Assembly: GCF_029784155.1 (NCBI RefSeq)
Contig: NC_073692.1
Span: 277,780,413-277,844,412 of the forward strand
Source: Uranotaenia lowii
Taxonomy: Eukaryota; Arthropoda; Insecta; Diptera; Culicidae
Reading direction: 5' to 3'
DNA length: 64,000 nucleotides
The stretch's first letter is position 1. Every line of letters starts with the position of its first letter. Under the pieces are notes generated by a model. The model searched no databases and was not told the DNA's origin. It worked only from the letters and a program-made list of their open reading frames with translations. Both the position numbers and the translations under genes were made by a program. Of this stretch, positions 10,241 to 21,755 are shown piece by piece.

Positions 10241-10690
10241 ACGAATAAGAGCTGCTAGGGGAGTGCGTAAAGCTCAACGAGCAGCGTCAATGCTGAAGTG
10301 GCAGAAGCAATGAGACGCATCGAACAACGGTAGATGGACGCATATCCAAATCCCGCAACTTTCGGATTATTCAAATCGAAAGTATGGAGAGGTCAACTTC
10401 TACCAGAAACAGTTCCTTCCGGGTCATGGGTGCGTCAAGCAATATTTTCATCGGTTTAAGCTTATCAGCTCGCCATATTGCCCGGAATGCGTGGATACGG
10501 AGGAATCGGCAGAATATGATATCTTTTTCTTCCCCAGGTTTGTTTCGAAGCGCCAAAAACTTCAAAATTTGAACGCTGAAAATGTTGTAAGTGACATGTG
10601 TCGTGACGAAAATTCTTGGCGTGCAATAGTCGATGAAATATCGTAAATCATGCGCGACCTAATACTAATTTGGAAAGATTAGAAACGGAG
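10241..10690 (+). pseudogene. R1-type LINE, segment 3: C-terminal zinc-knuckle region
   Basis: The frame near 10380 reads KYGEVNFYQKQFLPGHGCVK, then QYFHRFKLISSPYCPEC, then a segment ending FFPRFVSKRQKLQ, and NVVSDMCRDENSWRAIVDEI to a stop near 10646. This is the R1-clade C-terminus: the HG-x-(F/Y)-x-x-(Y/F)L block and the C-x2-C...H...C zinc knuckle. The two cysteines are present; the histidine and last cysteine are replaced (Y and F), so the knuckle is broken. LINE-A part 2 starts within 50 bp of its end. Confidence 0.75.
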
Positions 10691-10724
10691 AGAGGGAGAG
10701 AGCACGTCAACTCAACTTGCCAAA

Positions 10725-12260
10725 CTAATGGAAAGTCTTGGGCCTCGAATGGGCCACAATTCAAAAGCGGACTCTGCCTTGTCATCATATATGTTGCACC
10801 GTCTTTTTGCTGACTTGATGCAGGGTATCCTCGAAGTTCCGAAGAAAGGTGACCTGACACAGTGCGGAAGCTGGCGTGGCATAACGTTGATCTGCAATAG
10901 TCTCAAAGCCCTGTGTAAAGTGATCCATAACAGGATCAAGGAGAAGATTGACGCTACACTCCGACCGCGGATTCCGATCCGGACGATCATGTGTGGACCA
11001 CAGAACGATTCGAATAATATTGTTGCAAATCAACGAACTCTCTTCTGATGATGTTCGTTGATTTCAAAAAAGCATTCGACCGATTGAACCACGATTACAT
11101 CTGGGTTGCTTTTAAGACGACGGGGAGTTCCAGTGAAGTAAGTTCATCTCAACGAAACACAGTACTGTGATGTCCTGAGCGTGAGCTTTGGGTAAGAACT
11201 ACCCGAAGAAGGATATATACTCTTAACCTGAGTGTAAGTGAAGATTGAGCAATTCACAACTGACGCGCGCTAATAAAGGTCCGACGGTAGCTGCTGGAGT
11301 GAAACAAGGATGTGTTTTATCACCGCTACTCTTTTTCATCATAATGGATGAGATCTGTTCAGGATCGATCAAAGGATGTACCGAACTGAGGATTGCCGTG
11401 TAATTCTTCGACTAAGGAGCAACCAAACGACCTTGACCTGGATGACGATATTGCTTTGCTCGCTCAAAGACAACAAGACATGCAGAGAAAACCCGACGGC
11501 CTCACCGAAAGCTCGAAGGACGTCTAAAAATCAATTTCGGAAGGACCAAGTCGATGAAAATCAACCCAGAGAATCCTTTCAGTTTCGTGGTAGCTGGATA
11601 ACAGGAAGATCAAGTGAAGTGCTTCCAGTATCTTGGCAGCCAGATAAAGTCCGATGGTGGTACCAAGAAAGAAATCGAAACCTGGATCAAAAATGTCCGA
11701 TTTGCGTTTGTGAGTATCCGAAAAATCTGGCGCTCACACCAGATCTCTCTACTAACAAAAATACAAGCTTCAACTCAAACGTCAAATCCGCATTGTTGTA
11801 CATAAAAACGTCATACGTTCTGTAAACTTGGTGCACATATGCGGTGACGACGCGAAAACTGCAAGTTTTTGGGAATCGCTGCCTGCGAAACATCATCCGC
11901 GCTTGGTGGCTTGGCAACTGGATCTCAAACGTGGAACTACATCGCCGGTGTTACCAAAAGGCGCTAGAAATCGAGATTCTGGAGCGTAAGTGGAGATGGA
12001 TTGGGTACACGCTGCGAAGGGATGAAAATGAGATTTGTAGATAAACGCTTGACAAGATTCCAGATGAGTATCGAAGAAGAGGCAGGCCCAGAAGTTCGTG
12101 GCGGCGTAGTCTAGCCGCTGAAATCCACGCAGTTGACGAAACTTTTGGCTGGCAGCAAGTGAAGACGCTGGCTCCGGATCGCCAACAGTGGAGATCGTTT
12201 ATCTCTGCCTTCTGCGTCGGTCAATCGGCGCTGGGCCCTCTGGTAGCGAGGTAGGTATCC
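10725..12260 (+). pseudogene. LINE-A retrotransposon fragment, part 2 (RT to 3' end)
   Basis: Parallel to 15310-16412 of the second copy but reaching further 3'. With many frameshifts it reads the finger block (PKKGDLTQCGSWRGITLICN, then KALCKVIHNRIKEKIDATLR), motif A (FVDFKKAFDRLNHDYIW, ~11057-11105), the motif B block (AAGVKQGCVLSPLLFFIIMDEI, split here: AAGVKQGC and LSPLLFFI), a weak DDIALLAQRQQ, then ECFQYLGSQIKSDGGTKKEI, RCLRNIIRAWWLGNW, RKWRWIGYTLRRDENEI and finally LAPDRQQWRSFISAFC before 12260. The 3' tail and a poly-A were not identified. It is the continuation of part 1 (1968-2352); about 165 bp present in the other copy are missing at the join. Confidence 0.8.
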
Positions 12261-14699
12261 CAGCGATAGTGGTTTTCTTTTAAACTTTTGCTGGGAAAGT
12301 TTGGAAGCGTGATTTTGTTTTATTTTTCAAATCATCTCATACTAATTGAGCTGCCTGCTCAAACTAAAAAAGTAGTAGATTTTCGAAACATTAAGAATAA
12401 CAACAATTGGTATGAGTTGATGAAGTATGAATTAAACTCTCAGTACATGAACTTATCGTTGTTAACAAAATTTCGATACGAAAAGCATTTCCAGAAGCTT
12501 TTTTTGTTCATTCATGAAGTCAAGCAATGTTTTTTGCAAGTATGAGATGATATATTGTCTCAGGTTTCATGAAATACTACCGGGAAATGTTTGTTTATTT
12601 GAAAGTATGAGGAGGTGTTTGCACCAAACAACCATTTTAAGTCAAATGAAATGACTGAAAAAATAACCTCGCTAAGAAATATAAAAAAAAAAACAAATCA
12701 AAACAACATGCTATTCATACCCTGACCAAAAACAACACTTTCTGTGGTTTCTCCATCTGCATCTGCAAAGGAAAATCAAACAGAAGAGATCCAGTGAAAA
12801 ATGTGGGAAACGAAATGATTCGCAATCGGGATCGGGTCGGTTGTATTCCATTTTTTGTTTCGATAATTGGAAACGCCCCAAAAATTTCTTGGCTCTTATC
12901 GCTTATGCTATGAGGTTTTCAGAAGCTATGAATCTCGATAGTGGAAAATTCAACCGCAACTTTTTTATCTTGTTATGATGTGTTTTGCAACTTTTTTTTA
13001 TGCATGAATAATTAAATTTTTTTTTTTTTTTTTTGTACATTTCATTTCGTGATAATTCATAAAATTGTAAATTTCATCTGCTTTTCAATGAACTGTTCAA
13101 CACAAGCGAGGGCATGAATTTAGAAATGAAATCTTAATGAAAAATTGTGCTGAAGAACTGGCTCCCGACGCCTGTCCATTGTCGGAAAAATACTCAACTG
13201 GTGAAAAAAATACAGAGAAGAGAAAAAAACCAGGATTGCAAATTAAAATCTCCAGGTTCTCCAGTTAAACCTGAATCCAAATGATGAAAAAAAGCACTGA
13301 AAACGCAAACAATGGGTACTATAAATATCAATGGGTAAAAAATAACTGCTATGCAAAAGCCCTAGAATAAGCTCTGGAATGGAAAACAGCACCCACACAG
13401 AGAAACGGCGAAAACGGACTTTCATTTTCATTAATGTTATTACACTGTCCGTTTTGTTAAGTGTTTTGTTCTCGGTTCACTGAATGAAAAGTTGTATTTT
13501 TTATTCGGTGAATAAATTCTGCGTCCTGTAGTGCTTTTGAATTCCCTTTGCAAAGATCTGATTCTCGGCAGACACGATTCGAGAACGAAGTTTTATTTAA
13601 AACTCTGTAATCAGATTACAGTCATTTAATTTAAAACAAAGTTCGCATACAAATCAAGAAATGGCAATAAAGTCAAGGAAAATTAAGCGAAAGCAAACTA
13701 TGACACAAGAAACGATAAAGCTGATAATTTTGAACAGAACAGAACCGAAAAGCAAGAAAAAACCATACACGGGATGAAGGTTTTCTTCTTACCCTTTTTA
13801 ATCAGGTTTTCCGGTGCCGCCTGAAGCATCCCGATCAGGGTAGTTGTCGCTATTGTGCTGGTAGTTGTTCGCAGAAGCGTTTCTGGAAGCGGTTCAGTGT
13901 TAGTTTTAGTTTTGCGCGCTTCGTTGGGGTAAAAGAGTTTGGTTATTGTCCAAGGTTTTGGTGTTTTCAAGGCGTTTCAAAGGCAGGTGGGTAAGTTGAG
14001 AGAGGTTTTGTTTTTGTTTTTGTTTGCGGTATTATGATTTTTGCAGTGTTTTGTTTAGTGTTACAGTGTTTGGAGGCCAAGAAAAAAAGAAGAAAGTTTA
14101 GAATGCTTACTGATGATAGCTAGAGTTTTTTTCAAAGGATTTATCAGCAAAGGGCAAACAATATAATGAAGTTGGAAAATTATAATACTTCAGACAATGA
14201 CATTCAATGTGCTACATTTATTGGGGAAACGACGAACAAAAATATGATGATCAAAACAAAAGTTGATTAATAATTGTGTTTGGGTTTGTTTTTCAGCAGT
14301 GTTGAGTAAGAGAAGGCTACCATACATTTGTACCATAACATCGATCATGCTATTCATCCATGCAAATAATACAAAAAAAAATCATTGGTTTAACTACTAA
14401 AAAAATAACCCAAGGGATATGACATAAAAAACAATATTGGTTTATTATTTTGTTTCATTAGTGAAATTTAAATCACAATACAAAGTTTTATTAACAACGT
14501 ACATAGTTTGAGCTGTTTTAGTCCTGAGAAACAAAACAAACCATAGTCTTTTGAATTTAACCATAAATTTAGCTGAAGTTTATTTCAGTTATGTTACATA
14601 GGATCTAGAGACTCCGTATATTTGAAAAAAAATTTATCCTCTCGAATACTGTGGATATTTACATGACTTAAAATTGAAAAAAAATACGGCAAAGATTCA
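12261..14699. other. AT-rich DNA, no gene seen
   Basis: No frame with recognisable motifs. There is a T run at ~13013-13035. A reverse frame at 13698-13970 includes a Thr-rich stretch and ends at a GTAAGA that could be a splice donor (near 13792), but nothing else supports an exon. The region has few obvious repeats and could be single-copy. Confidence 0.5.
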
Positions 14700-16412
14700 G
14701 CTTGAATCCCTAGCCTCGGAGCTGCCGACAGACGGAACAGTCAGGAACAGTGGTGTGAATCTAGAATGCCTTTATCACGACGAGCAATGGTACTCTCGGT
14801 AAAGTTTGTGGAAGAAAAAGTGAATGCATGTCGGATGAAACTTGGAGAATGGTCCATGAACGGAGAAAGGCGAAAGTCGGAATTGAGCAGGCATGTACCG
14901 GGTCATCCAAAGCAGCCGTCCGCTTACGATATGCGGAGCTGGAAAAGGCAATTAAACGGGCGAGTAGACGAGACAAGAAAGCCTGGACAAACTTCCTAGC
15001 CGAAGAGGGAGATATCCGATTACTTTATGACATTTCTCGTCGCCTCAGTGGTTCAAGGACTAATGAAAGAATGCCGCTAAAAGACCGTGTAGGTTAGTTA
15101 TTGATCGATCAAACAGATCAGCTCATACGATGGACTGAGCACTTCGAACAACGCTTCCGAGTCATGAATAGCGATGTCCAACAGAACCCGCAGCTCGAAG
15201 CGCCAACAGGAAGTGGTATTAATGGCGTCAACTATGAAGCGCCCTCGCTGGCTGAAATAGAAGCGGCATTCAAAGACATGAAACTCGACAAAGCACCTGG
15301 GATCGATTGTTGGAATGGTGAAAGCCGACCCGGCCTTGTCAGCACAAATGTTGCATCATCTTTTCGCTGACATCTGGGATACTGCAACATTCCCGGCCGA
15401 CTGGATGCAGGGTATCCTCGTAAAGGTCCCGAAGAAAATAGACCTGACAGAGTGCGGTCAACTGGCGAGGCATAACGTTGATCTGTACAACCCTCAAAGT
15501 ACTCTGCAAAGTGATTCTAAACAGGATCCAGGAGAAAATCGACGCTACACTTCGACGGCAAAAAGCTGGATTCCGATCCGGACGATCATATGTGGACCAC
15601 ATTACAATGCTACGAATCATACTGGAAAAATCAACGAAATTCAGGACTATTTTCCGCTTAGCTAGTATTCGTTGATTCCGAAAAAGTGAAACATCTGGTC
15701 GACTTTAAGATGACCAGGATTCCCAGAGAAACTAGTCCATCTCATCGAAGCACAGTACGAGGCACTTTCATTTAGGTCTTGGACGACGGTATCTTGTTCG
15801 ATCCAATCCCGGTAACTACTGGAGTAAGACAAGGATGTATTCTATCACCGCTACTTTTTCTAATCGTAATGGATGAGATTCAGACTTGATCGATCGACTG
15901 TGCATCGAACCGGGGATTGCCGTGGAGTCTTTCGATAATGAAGTAACTGAACGACCTTGACCTGGCTGAAGATATTGTTTTGCTTGCCCAAAGACGACCT
16001 CACCGAAAGCTCCAAGGCAGCAGGTCTCAAAGTCAATGTCGGAAAGACCAAGTCGATGGAGATCAACACAGGCTCATAATAGCTAGGCAACAGGTAGAGA
16101 AAGTTGAGTGCTTCCAGTATCTTGGTAGCCAGATTACGCCTGTTGGTGGTACCAAGAAATACATCGAAACCCGAATAAGAAAAGCCCGATTTGCGTTTGA
16201 GAGTCTTTGGAACATCTGGCGCTCACGGCAGATCTCTCTACGAACGAAAATTCGAATCTTCAAATCAATCGCAAAATCCGTATTGCTGTACGGGTGCGAA
16301 ACTTGGTGCACATATGCGGTAACGACGCGAACACTGCAAGTATTCGTAAACCGCTGCCTGCGGAATATCATCCGCGCTTGGTAGCCTGGCAACTGGATAT
16401 CAAATGAGGAGC
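14700..16412 (+). pseudogene. LINE-A retrotransposon, second copy, 3'-truncated
   Basis: Better preserved than the first copy. A frame from 14828 reads DETWRMVHERRKAKVGIEQA, RRDKKAWTNFLAEEGDIRLL and SRRLSGSRTNERMPLKDR. The next frame (15101-15370) reads the linker and an RT-finger motif, AFKDMKLDKAPGIDCW. Later frames give KVPKKIDLTECGQ, RRQKAGFRSGRSYVDHITML, VRQGCILSPLLFLIVMDEI, EYF-type block ECFQYLGSQITPVGGTKKYI, and RIFKSIAKSVLLYGCETW with NRCLRNIIRAW. Stops and frameshifts occur roughly every 200-300 bp. It ends at 16412, exactly where a DD37E transposon begins after a TA; the 3' third found in the first copy (RWIGYTLRR onward) is not seen beyond the transposon. Confidence 0.8.
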
Positions 16413-16414
16413 TA

Positions 16415-17340
16415 AAGGGTGATACGGTCAAAATTTTGTCAAGCGGAAACGCGTGTAAATCGATGAAATCGTTTATTTAAAAAATCAAATTAAATTTCTT
16501 TTTCAAGTTTAATTAGTATAAAATGCAGGAAAAATATTCAGTTAGGCTTCCGCTTTTCCAAATCCGAATTGCCGGGCCTTACGTTAACCCTGCCATCAGA
16601 TTTTGTACAGCCACCTTGTCCACCTTCTTCGCCACAGAAAGCCAGTTTGCCTTGAACTGCTGCTCGTCCTAAGCAGTTTTTTGGTGTTCTTTAGGTTTCG
16701 CTTGACGATAGCCCAGTATTTCTCAATTGGGCGGAGCTCTGGCGTGTTGGGAGGGTTCTTGTCCTTGGGAACCACCTGCACGTTGATGGCGGCGTACCAC
16801 TCCATGGCCTTTTTACCGTAATGGCAAGATGCCAAATCCGGCCAAAACACTACGGAACAGCCGTGTTTCTTCAGGAAAGGTAGCAGACGTTTATTCAAAC
16901 ACTCTTTCACGTAAATTTCTTGGTTGACAGCCCCGAAAGCTATGAAAATGCTGCTTTTCATGCCACAAGACAGATGACTTGGCAAACCAGATATTTCTTC
17001 GCGATTCTCCGGTTCGTTTTTTGGCTCGGTGCACGGTTGTAGACGATACACCCAGCTTATTTGCGGCATCTCGGAGAGAGGTTAGGGTTTCGCTTGAAAC
17101 TACCGGTAACTCTTTTTGTCGTCTCAGCGGCTTCCGGTTTTCGATTTCCTCCCGATCCAGACTTACTGGCTGTCGACAAACGTTCCCCAAACACTTTAAT
17201 TACATTTGTAACGGTTGATTTGGCAACTTTTAGTAATTTGGCCAGCTTTGCGTGCGAGTAGCTCGGATTTTCGCGATGCGCGAGCAAAATTTTGATACAC
17301 TGCTCTTCTTCCTTGGACGGCATTTTGAGGAACAAAACGA
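16415..17340 (-). mobile_element. DD37E Tc1/mariner-type transposon, copy 1, one end lost
   Basis: The left end is AAGGGTGATACGGTCAAAAT at 16415, preceded by TA, and matches the ends of the copies at 36281 and 59834. The right inverted end expected beyond the start codon near 17322 is not found; homology fades at about 17335. It was inserted into LINE-A copy 2, so it is younger than that LINE. Confidence 0.8.
16547..17322 (-). pseudogene. DD37E transposase, internally deleted
   Basis: Starts at the ATG at 17322 (MPSKEEEQCIKILLAHREN). The N-terminal helix-turn-helix that binds the ends is readable (SYSHAKLAKLLKVAKSTVTN), as is a second helix-turn-helix (DAANKLGVSSTTVHRAKKR) after a frameshift near 17100. 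The next ~200 bp, which in the other copies encode DDETYVKADYK with the first catalytic Asp, are deleted: RTGE joins directly to SRRNIWFAK. The second Asp (WPDLASCHYGK) and the Glu (RPIEKYW) are present, with 37 residues between them. The C-terminus is shifted but runs to the usual stop at 16547. Not functional. Confidence 0.85.
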
Positions 17341-20300
17341 TGAAATGTGATGAAAAGTTTTTCAAATTAAAATTACCCTTCCGCTCATTTTCAACATCTT
17401 TCACCTTATTCCAATCTTCTGTCCGTCTATATTCTTTCAATTCTTAAAATATTCTTTCTCAAAGAATATAAAATTTCACCGATTTAGCCGATAAAATAAT
17501 TTCATAAAATAAATTTACGGTGATCAACTCTTCATTTCGATATTAAGAAAATCGATAAATAACATCATTCATTGATCGAATACTACGGTTTTTACACCCA
17601 CAATTTTTGTGTAGTTATGATCTTTTAACAAATTTTTTTAAAAATATATGTATACTTGTGCGCATAAACTTCAACTTTTTAAGAAAGTGCTATTTTTTTA
17701 AGCACTTTAAGCAGCAGCTAATCAAAAAACTTTTTCCTAAACCATGTTTTTTCGATGTTTTTTTTTTTCTAAGACGTTAGAAAACGAAATACTTAATTGT
17801 TTTAGCTTAATTTTGTCTGAGAATTTTATTTAAGTTACATCACTTTAAATTTTGTACAAATCAGGTGAGAAACAAGGGAGGTAGGTAAAGCGGTTCAAGA
17901 AGGTGTTTCAAATTGACACTCCCAAAACTCTAATGGGTAAAAAATCTGGAACGGATTAGAATAAATCAAAAATATTAGTGTTTAACATTTTAGAAGGAAA
18001 TATTTCTACATTAAAATATCATGCAATTTTAAAAATTTTAAGTTCAAAATTTATGAAACCTTTTAAAATGTTCATGTAAGCAATAAGAAAAACAAAAAAA
18101 ACATAAATAATAAATCTGACTGAGCGACTGAAATTGGTTTTTGAAGAACATTTTACGTATATGTACTCATCTCCTGAAAATATTTGATTTATATTTTTCA
18201 AATTTCGATATTTTTTATTTATCCAAATGATTTTTGGGGTGGGGGATTACACAAATCTATTGTAAAGTTAAAATGTTTGGTTTTGAATTCTAAAGCTAAG
18301 TAAACTTCCTATGAAAAACGCCTACTACGGACGAGGTAGGGATTTCGACAATCAAGATTAGATTTGAATACTTTAGTAAGATAGTTTAGTTAGTTACTGC
18401 TATTCAAAATTTACCTTAAATAATTGTTACGATTTTTCAATCTACTGTTTGTCGTAAAATTAACTGCCTTGAACCCAAACCGTTGACCTTAAAGTGATAT
18501 GGGATTAAATTTCGCCAGAAGCGATTAAATTTTAAACCCCTCCCATGAAGATTTTTTCCAAGTAAAATTTTCACAGTAGTACCGGAAAACAAGCATGACA
18601 GAAATTTGGCTCGCCTCCGGCGAGATTTACTCTTAAATCACCTTAGAGAGTTCATTTTACAAAACTATACAAATTGAAACTAACTTTTATTTGTAAATTT
18701 TGAGTTGAAATTCAATAAATCTTTTTTTTTTTTGAAACTCTAAATTTGACATACAAATACCCTACCTTGTCTTTAGAATGGGGTTTTATTTAGAAGTGTA
18801 AATAAACAAGAACAGAGTTTGAAACGAACCATTTCAACTTCAAAATAAATTAAGCAAGGAGATACGATGGTCAACAGAATAAGCAAATAAAAAATCTAAT
18901 ATCTAATATCCTCTACCTTATTATACAATTTTGGTTTAAAAATCACTTAGGTCATCAAAAACTAAAGCAGATATGAAATATTGTTCAAGAAACTAATTTC
19001 AGTCGCAATTTCATTATGTGATTCTTGTTTTTCTAAATACTCATCAACACATTTGGTTTTGAGGTTTTTACACAAGGCCACAAAATTTACATTGAACACG
19101 TAATTTTGACTAATTTCAATGCCCTGAATCTAAATATGCAATTTTTGATATCAAATTTAGCTATTGAAATAACTTTTCAAAATAGGGGAAAATTATTTAA
19201 AGAAGTTCTGCACTTTTTGAACAAAATTTGTTAACAAAAACATAACATTTCTAAATAAAAATTTTGAGTCCATTTTCAACTTTCCTTCAGACTTCAAGTA
19301 ATCTTGAGTTCGGCAAAAAAGTTATAGAGTGTCAAAAATACTTGTAATGATATATCCAAATTTTTAAAAACTGTTGAATCATCATAGTTAAACTATTATT
19401 CCTTAATTGAATGAAGTATAATAAACGACATCGGGATCAAATTTCTTCTTAAACGTGGGTTTGATAGTTAATCAGTTATCAAATATTGATTTCACTTGAA
19501 ACTGACACATTTCAGAACTCCAAAAATAAATGTGATAATTAAAATTTGACAAAAGATTCGAGTTCAGGACGCGAAAATTTACGAAAATTAGCGGTTACTT
19601 TAGGTTTTCAATTGAATTCTATAAATAAATTTTTATAATGGTGAGACGTGTTAATTGAAAAAAAAAAATCTTCTTAAAGGTTAAAAAATAATTTTTTATC
19701 TTCATGCTTTGTTTTAATCATCGAATGAATTTACCGAATTTTATGGTACAGTTTTTTTCAATTTTCAATAAATTTTCGAATTTTAAAGTCAAGCTATTTT
19801 AATTTTTAGAAATATTTTGATAAGTTTGTCTATATTTTTCAATCTTGAATTTTTGTGTTCCAAAAATATCAACCTTCAATTTTGTTTCCTCATCAAAAAT
19901 TTACGTTTCAAAACGCGATTATTTTTTTTTTAATTCAAAACACTATAGTGGAGCTTTTTTTTATTCAACCCTTCAGTTGAAAATGAAGAAAACAAATATA
20001 AATTAAGTTGAATAATAAATATCATTTTTTTTCCAACAATTTTTTATGGTTATTTTTTTTACCTGATTTGACATTAATTTTAGAATCCAGATTTTTTTTA
20101 AATCTGTGTTTTGGAATTACTCATTTCAAATTTGAAAACTAGACTGCTTCGAAATTGTTTTAAAAAAACAATATCATAAGTTATCAATGACTTATCAAAA
20201 ATATTATTGATTTGAAATTTTCATTGTGATTTGTTATCAGAATTTTGATTTATTTTACCAGTAAATGTTTTTTTGTTTTTTGAGATTGTGTGATAATAAT

Positions 20301-20880
20301 GAGTAAGAAAATGATGTTAGAAATTAATTTCCTTTTTAATTGTGTTTTTTTTTGTATTGTTATCATTTTTAGCAAAATTTAAATAACGAACCCCTTCCAC
20401 AACCCCCTTCCATCCCACCACCATGGAAAGATCCTTCACACGGGCCTGAGAAGTAGAGATTCTTAATTTTTTGGTTGGGAAAACATGTATAGTCGAACTC
20501 AATTGAAAACTTTGAACATTTTTTGTTTTCATTAATTGCTCAGTTAAAATTTTAAAAAGCATATAACTATTGTCTTTCCAATTCAACCTATGCTTCCAAA
20601 AAGATTGTTTAAAGAAACTGTCAATTCATAAGGTAATGATGATACAAAACTAATTAAAACTTGAAGTTGATAAAAAAAAACGAATTGAAAATGTCATAAT
20701 CAATTTGAGAAGTGGACCTGAATGTCAAAAAAAGGTCCTTAAATGAAGAAAAAAAATTGAGTAGTATTTCAAAATATAAAAAAGCTTCAAATGAAAAAAT
20801 CCAGAACTTCTCCTTGTGTATATAATCATTGTCACTGGCCCAATATCCTGGAGCAGAAAAGCTCCAAGAAAGAAAAAGAA
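17341..20880. other. AT-rich DNA, no gene seen
   Basis: About 3.5 kb with very low GC and no frame above 90 codons. The only repeat I recognise is a diverged copy of the dispersed repeat at ~17690-17930 (GTGAGAAACAAGGGAGG at its end). Nothing else can be called. Confidence 0.55.
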
Positions 20881-20884
20881 AAAT

Positions 20885-20962
20885 AGAAGAAGAAGAAGAA
20901 GAAGAAAAAGAAGAAAAAGAAGAAAAAGAAGAAGAAGAAGAAAAAGAAGAAGAAGAAGAAGA
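20885..20962. repeat. AAG/GAAGAA microsatellite
   Basis: About 78 bp of AAGAAG with scattered AAAAAG interruptions. It explains the leucine-rich reverse frame (20725-20988), which is not a gene. Confidence 0.9.
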
Positions 20963-21183
20963 TAGTAAGTAAGAAAAGAGTTTTTCATTTCAACTTTGAA
21001 TCAACAATGTTAAAAGTGAAGCTGAAACAAAATCCACCACTTATTTTTGAGAATTTAGAAAATGATAATGAGCAATAACTTAATAAACTTCCCTAAGAGA
21101 GCAGGAAGGCTTAACCCCTAATTCATCCTCACCTCCACCCAACGTTCGCACGGCACAGAGTCTTTTTTTGGGCCTTCAATTAA

Positions 21184-21425
21184 CCCATTCGAGACTGAGG
21201 CCTTTTCACGACATTCGAACTCATTGTACTTTACTGTTAGATAACTTTTATGTCGTTTGATTTTCATCAAAACCATTTCCCAATACATTTTGCCTAACAT
21301 CTGAGGATTCCATTGGTATAAGAATATTATTTTTTCGAGCAATAGTAAACTCACAATGAAAGATTGTTCTGACAAAGGCACAAAAATTCCATTGCACACA
21401 CGGTGTGCAATCGGTCTCGAATGGG
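21184..21425. mobile_element. TTAA-flanked MITE (piggyBac-type ends)
   Basis: TTAA at 21180-21183 is followed by CCCATTCGAGAC; the other end is GTCTCGAATGGG followed by TTAA at 21426-21429. TTAA duplication with ends starting CCC is the piggyBac signature. At 242 bp it has no transposase. The 12-bp ends match exactly. Confidence 0.75.
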
Positions 21426-21514
21426 TTAATCGATGTAAGAATCACTTTTTACTTTTTTTGTGGTCATGATCTTAAAAAAATATTAAAAAAATATTTATCT
21501 CCATATGCAGAGTA

Positions 21515-21755
21515 TAAATTCTGACTTCAGCTTTCTTGGACATTAAGTGAAATTTTTTCAACACTCCGTAACTGATGTATAGATTTTTTTCCGTAGCATT
21601 CCGTCTTTGAATAACGGAAAACTGAAGTGTTGTATGTGAATAATGTCTGAGAAACATATTTGAGGTACGTTGCGAAGTTTCTAAAACTATAACTTTTGTA
21701 AAAATTGGCTAAGAAACAAGAGAGATATATTGGTTTTGGTCAGAAATGTCAAATA
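21515..21755 (+). repeat. dispersed ~260-bp repeat, copy 2
   Basis: Same family and direction as 960-1255, including CAGCTTTCTTGGACAT, AACGGAAAACTGAAGTGTTG and AGAGATATATTGGTTTTGGT. No coding potential. Confidence 0.65.

Noticed and set aside
13698..13990. Possible reverse-strand exon ending at a GTAAGA donor near 13792
   Set aside because: Only a donor-like sequence in a Thr-rich frame; no acceptor, start or homology, and a forward GTAAGT lies nearby as well.
20725..20988. Leucine/phenylalanine-rich reverse frame resembling a membrane protein
   Set aside because: Produced by the AAG microsatellite at 20885-20962.
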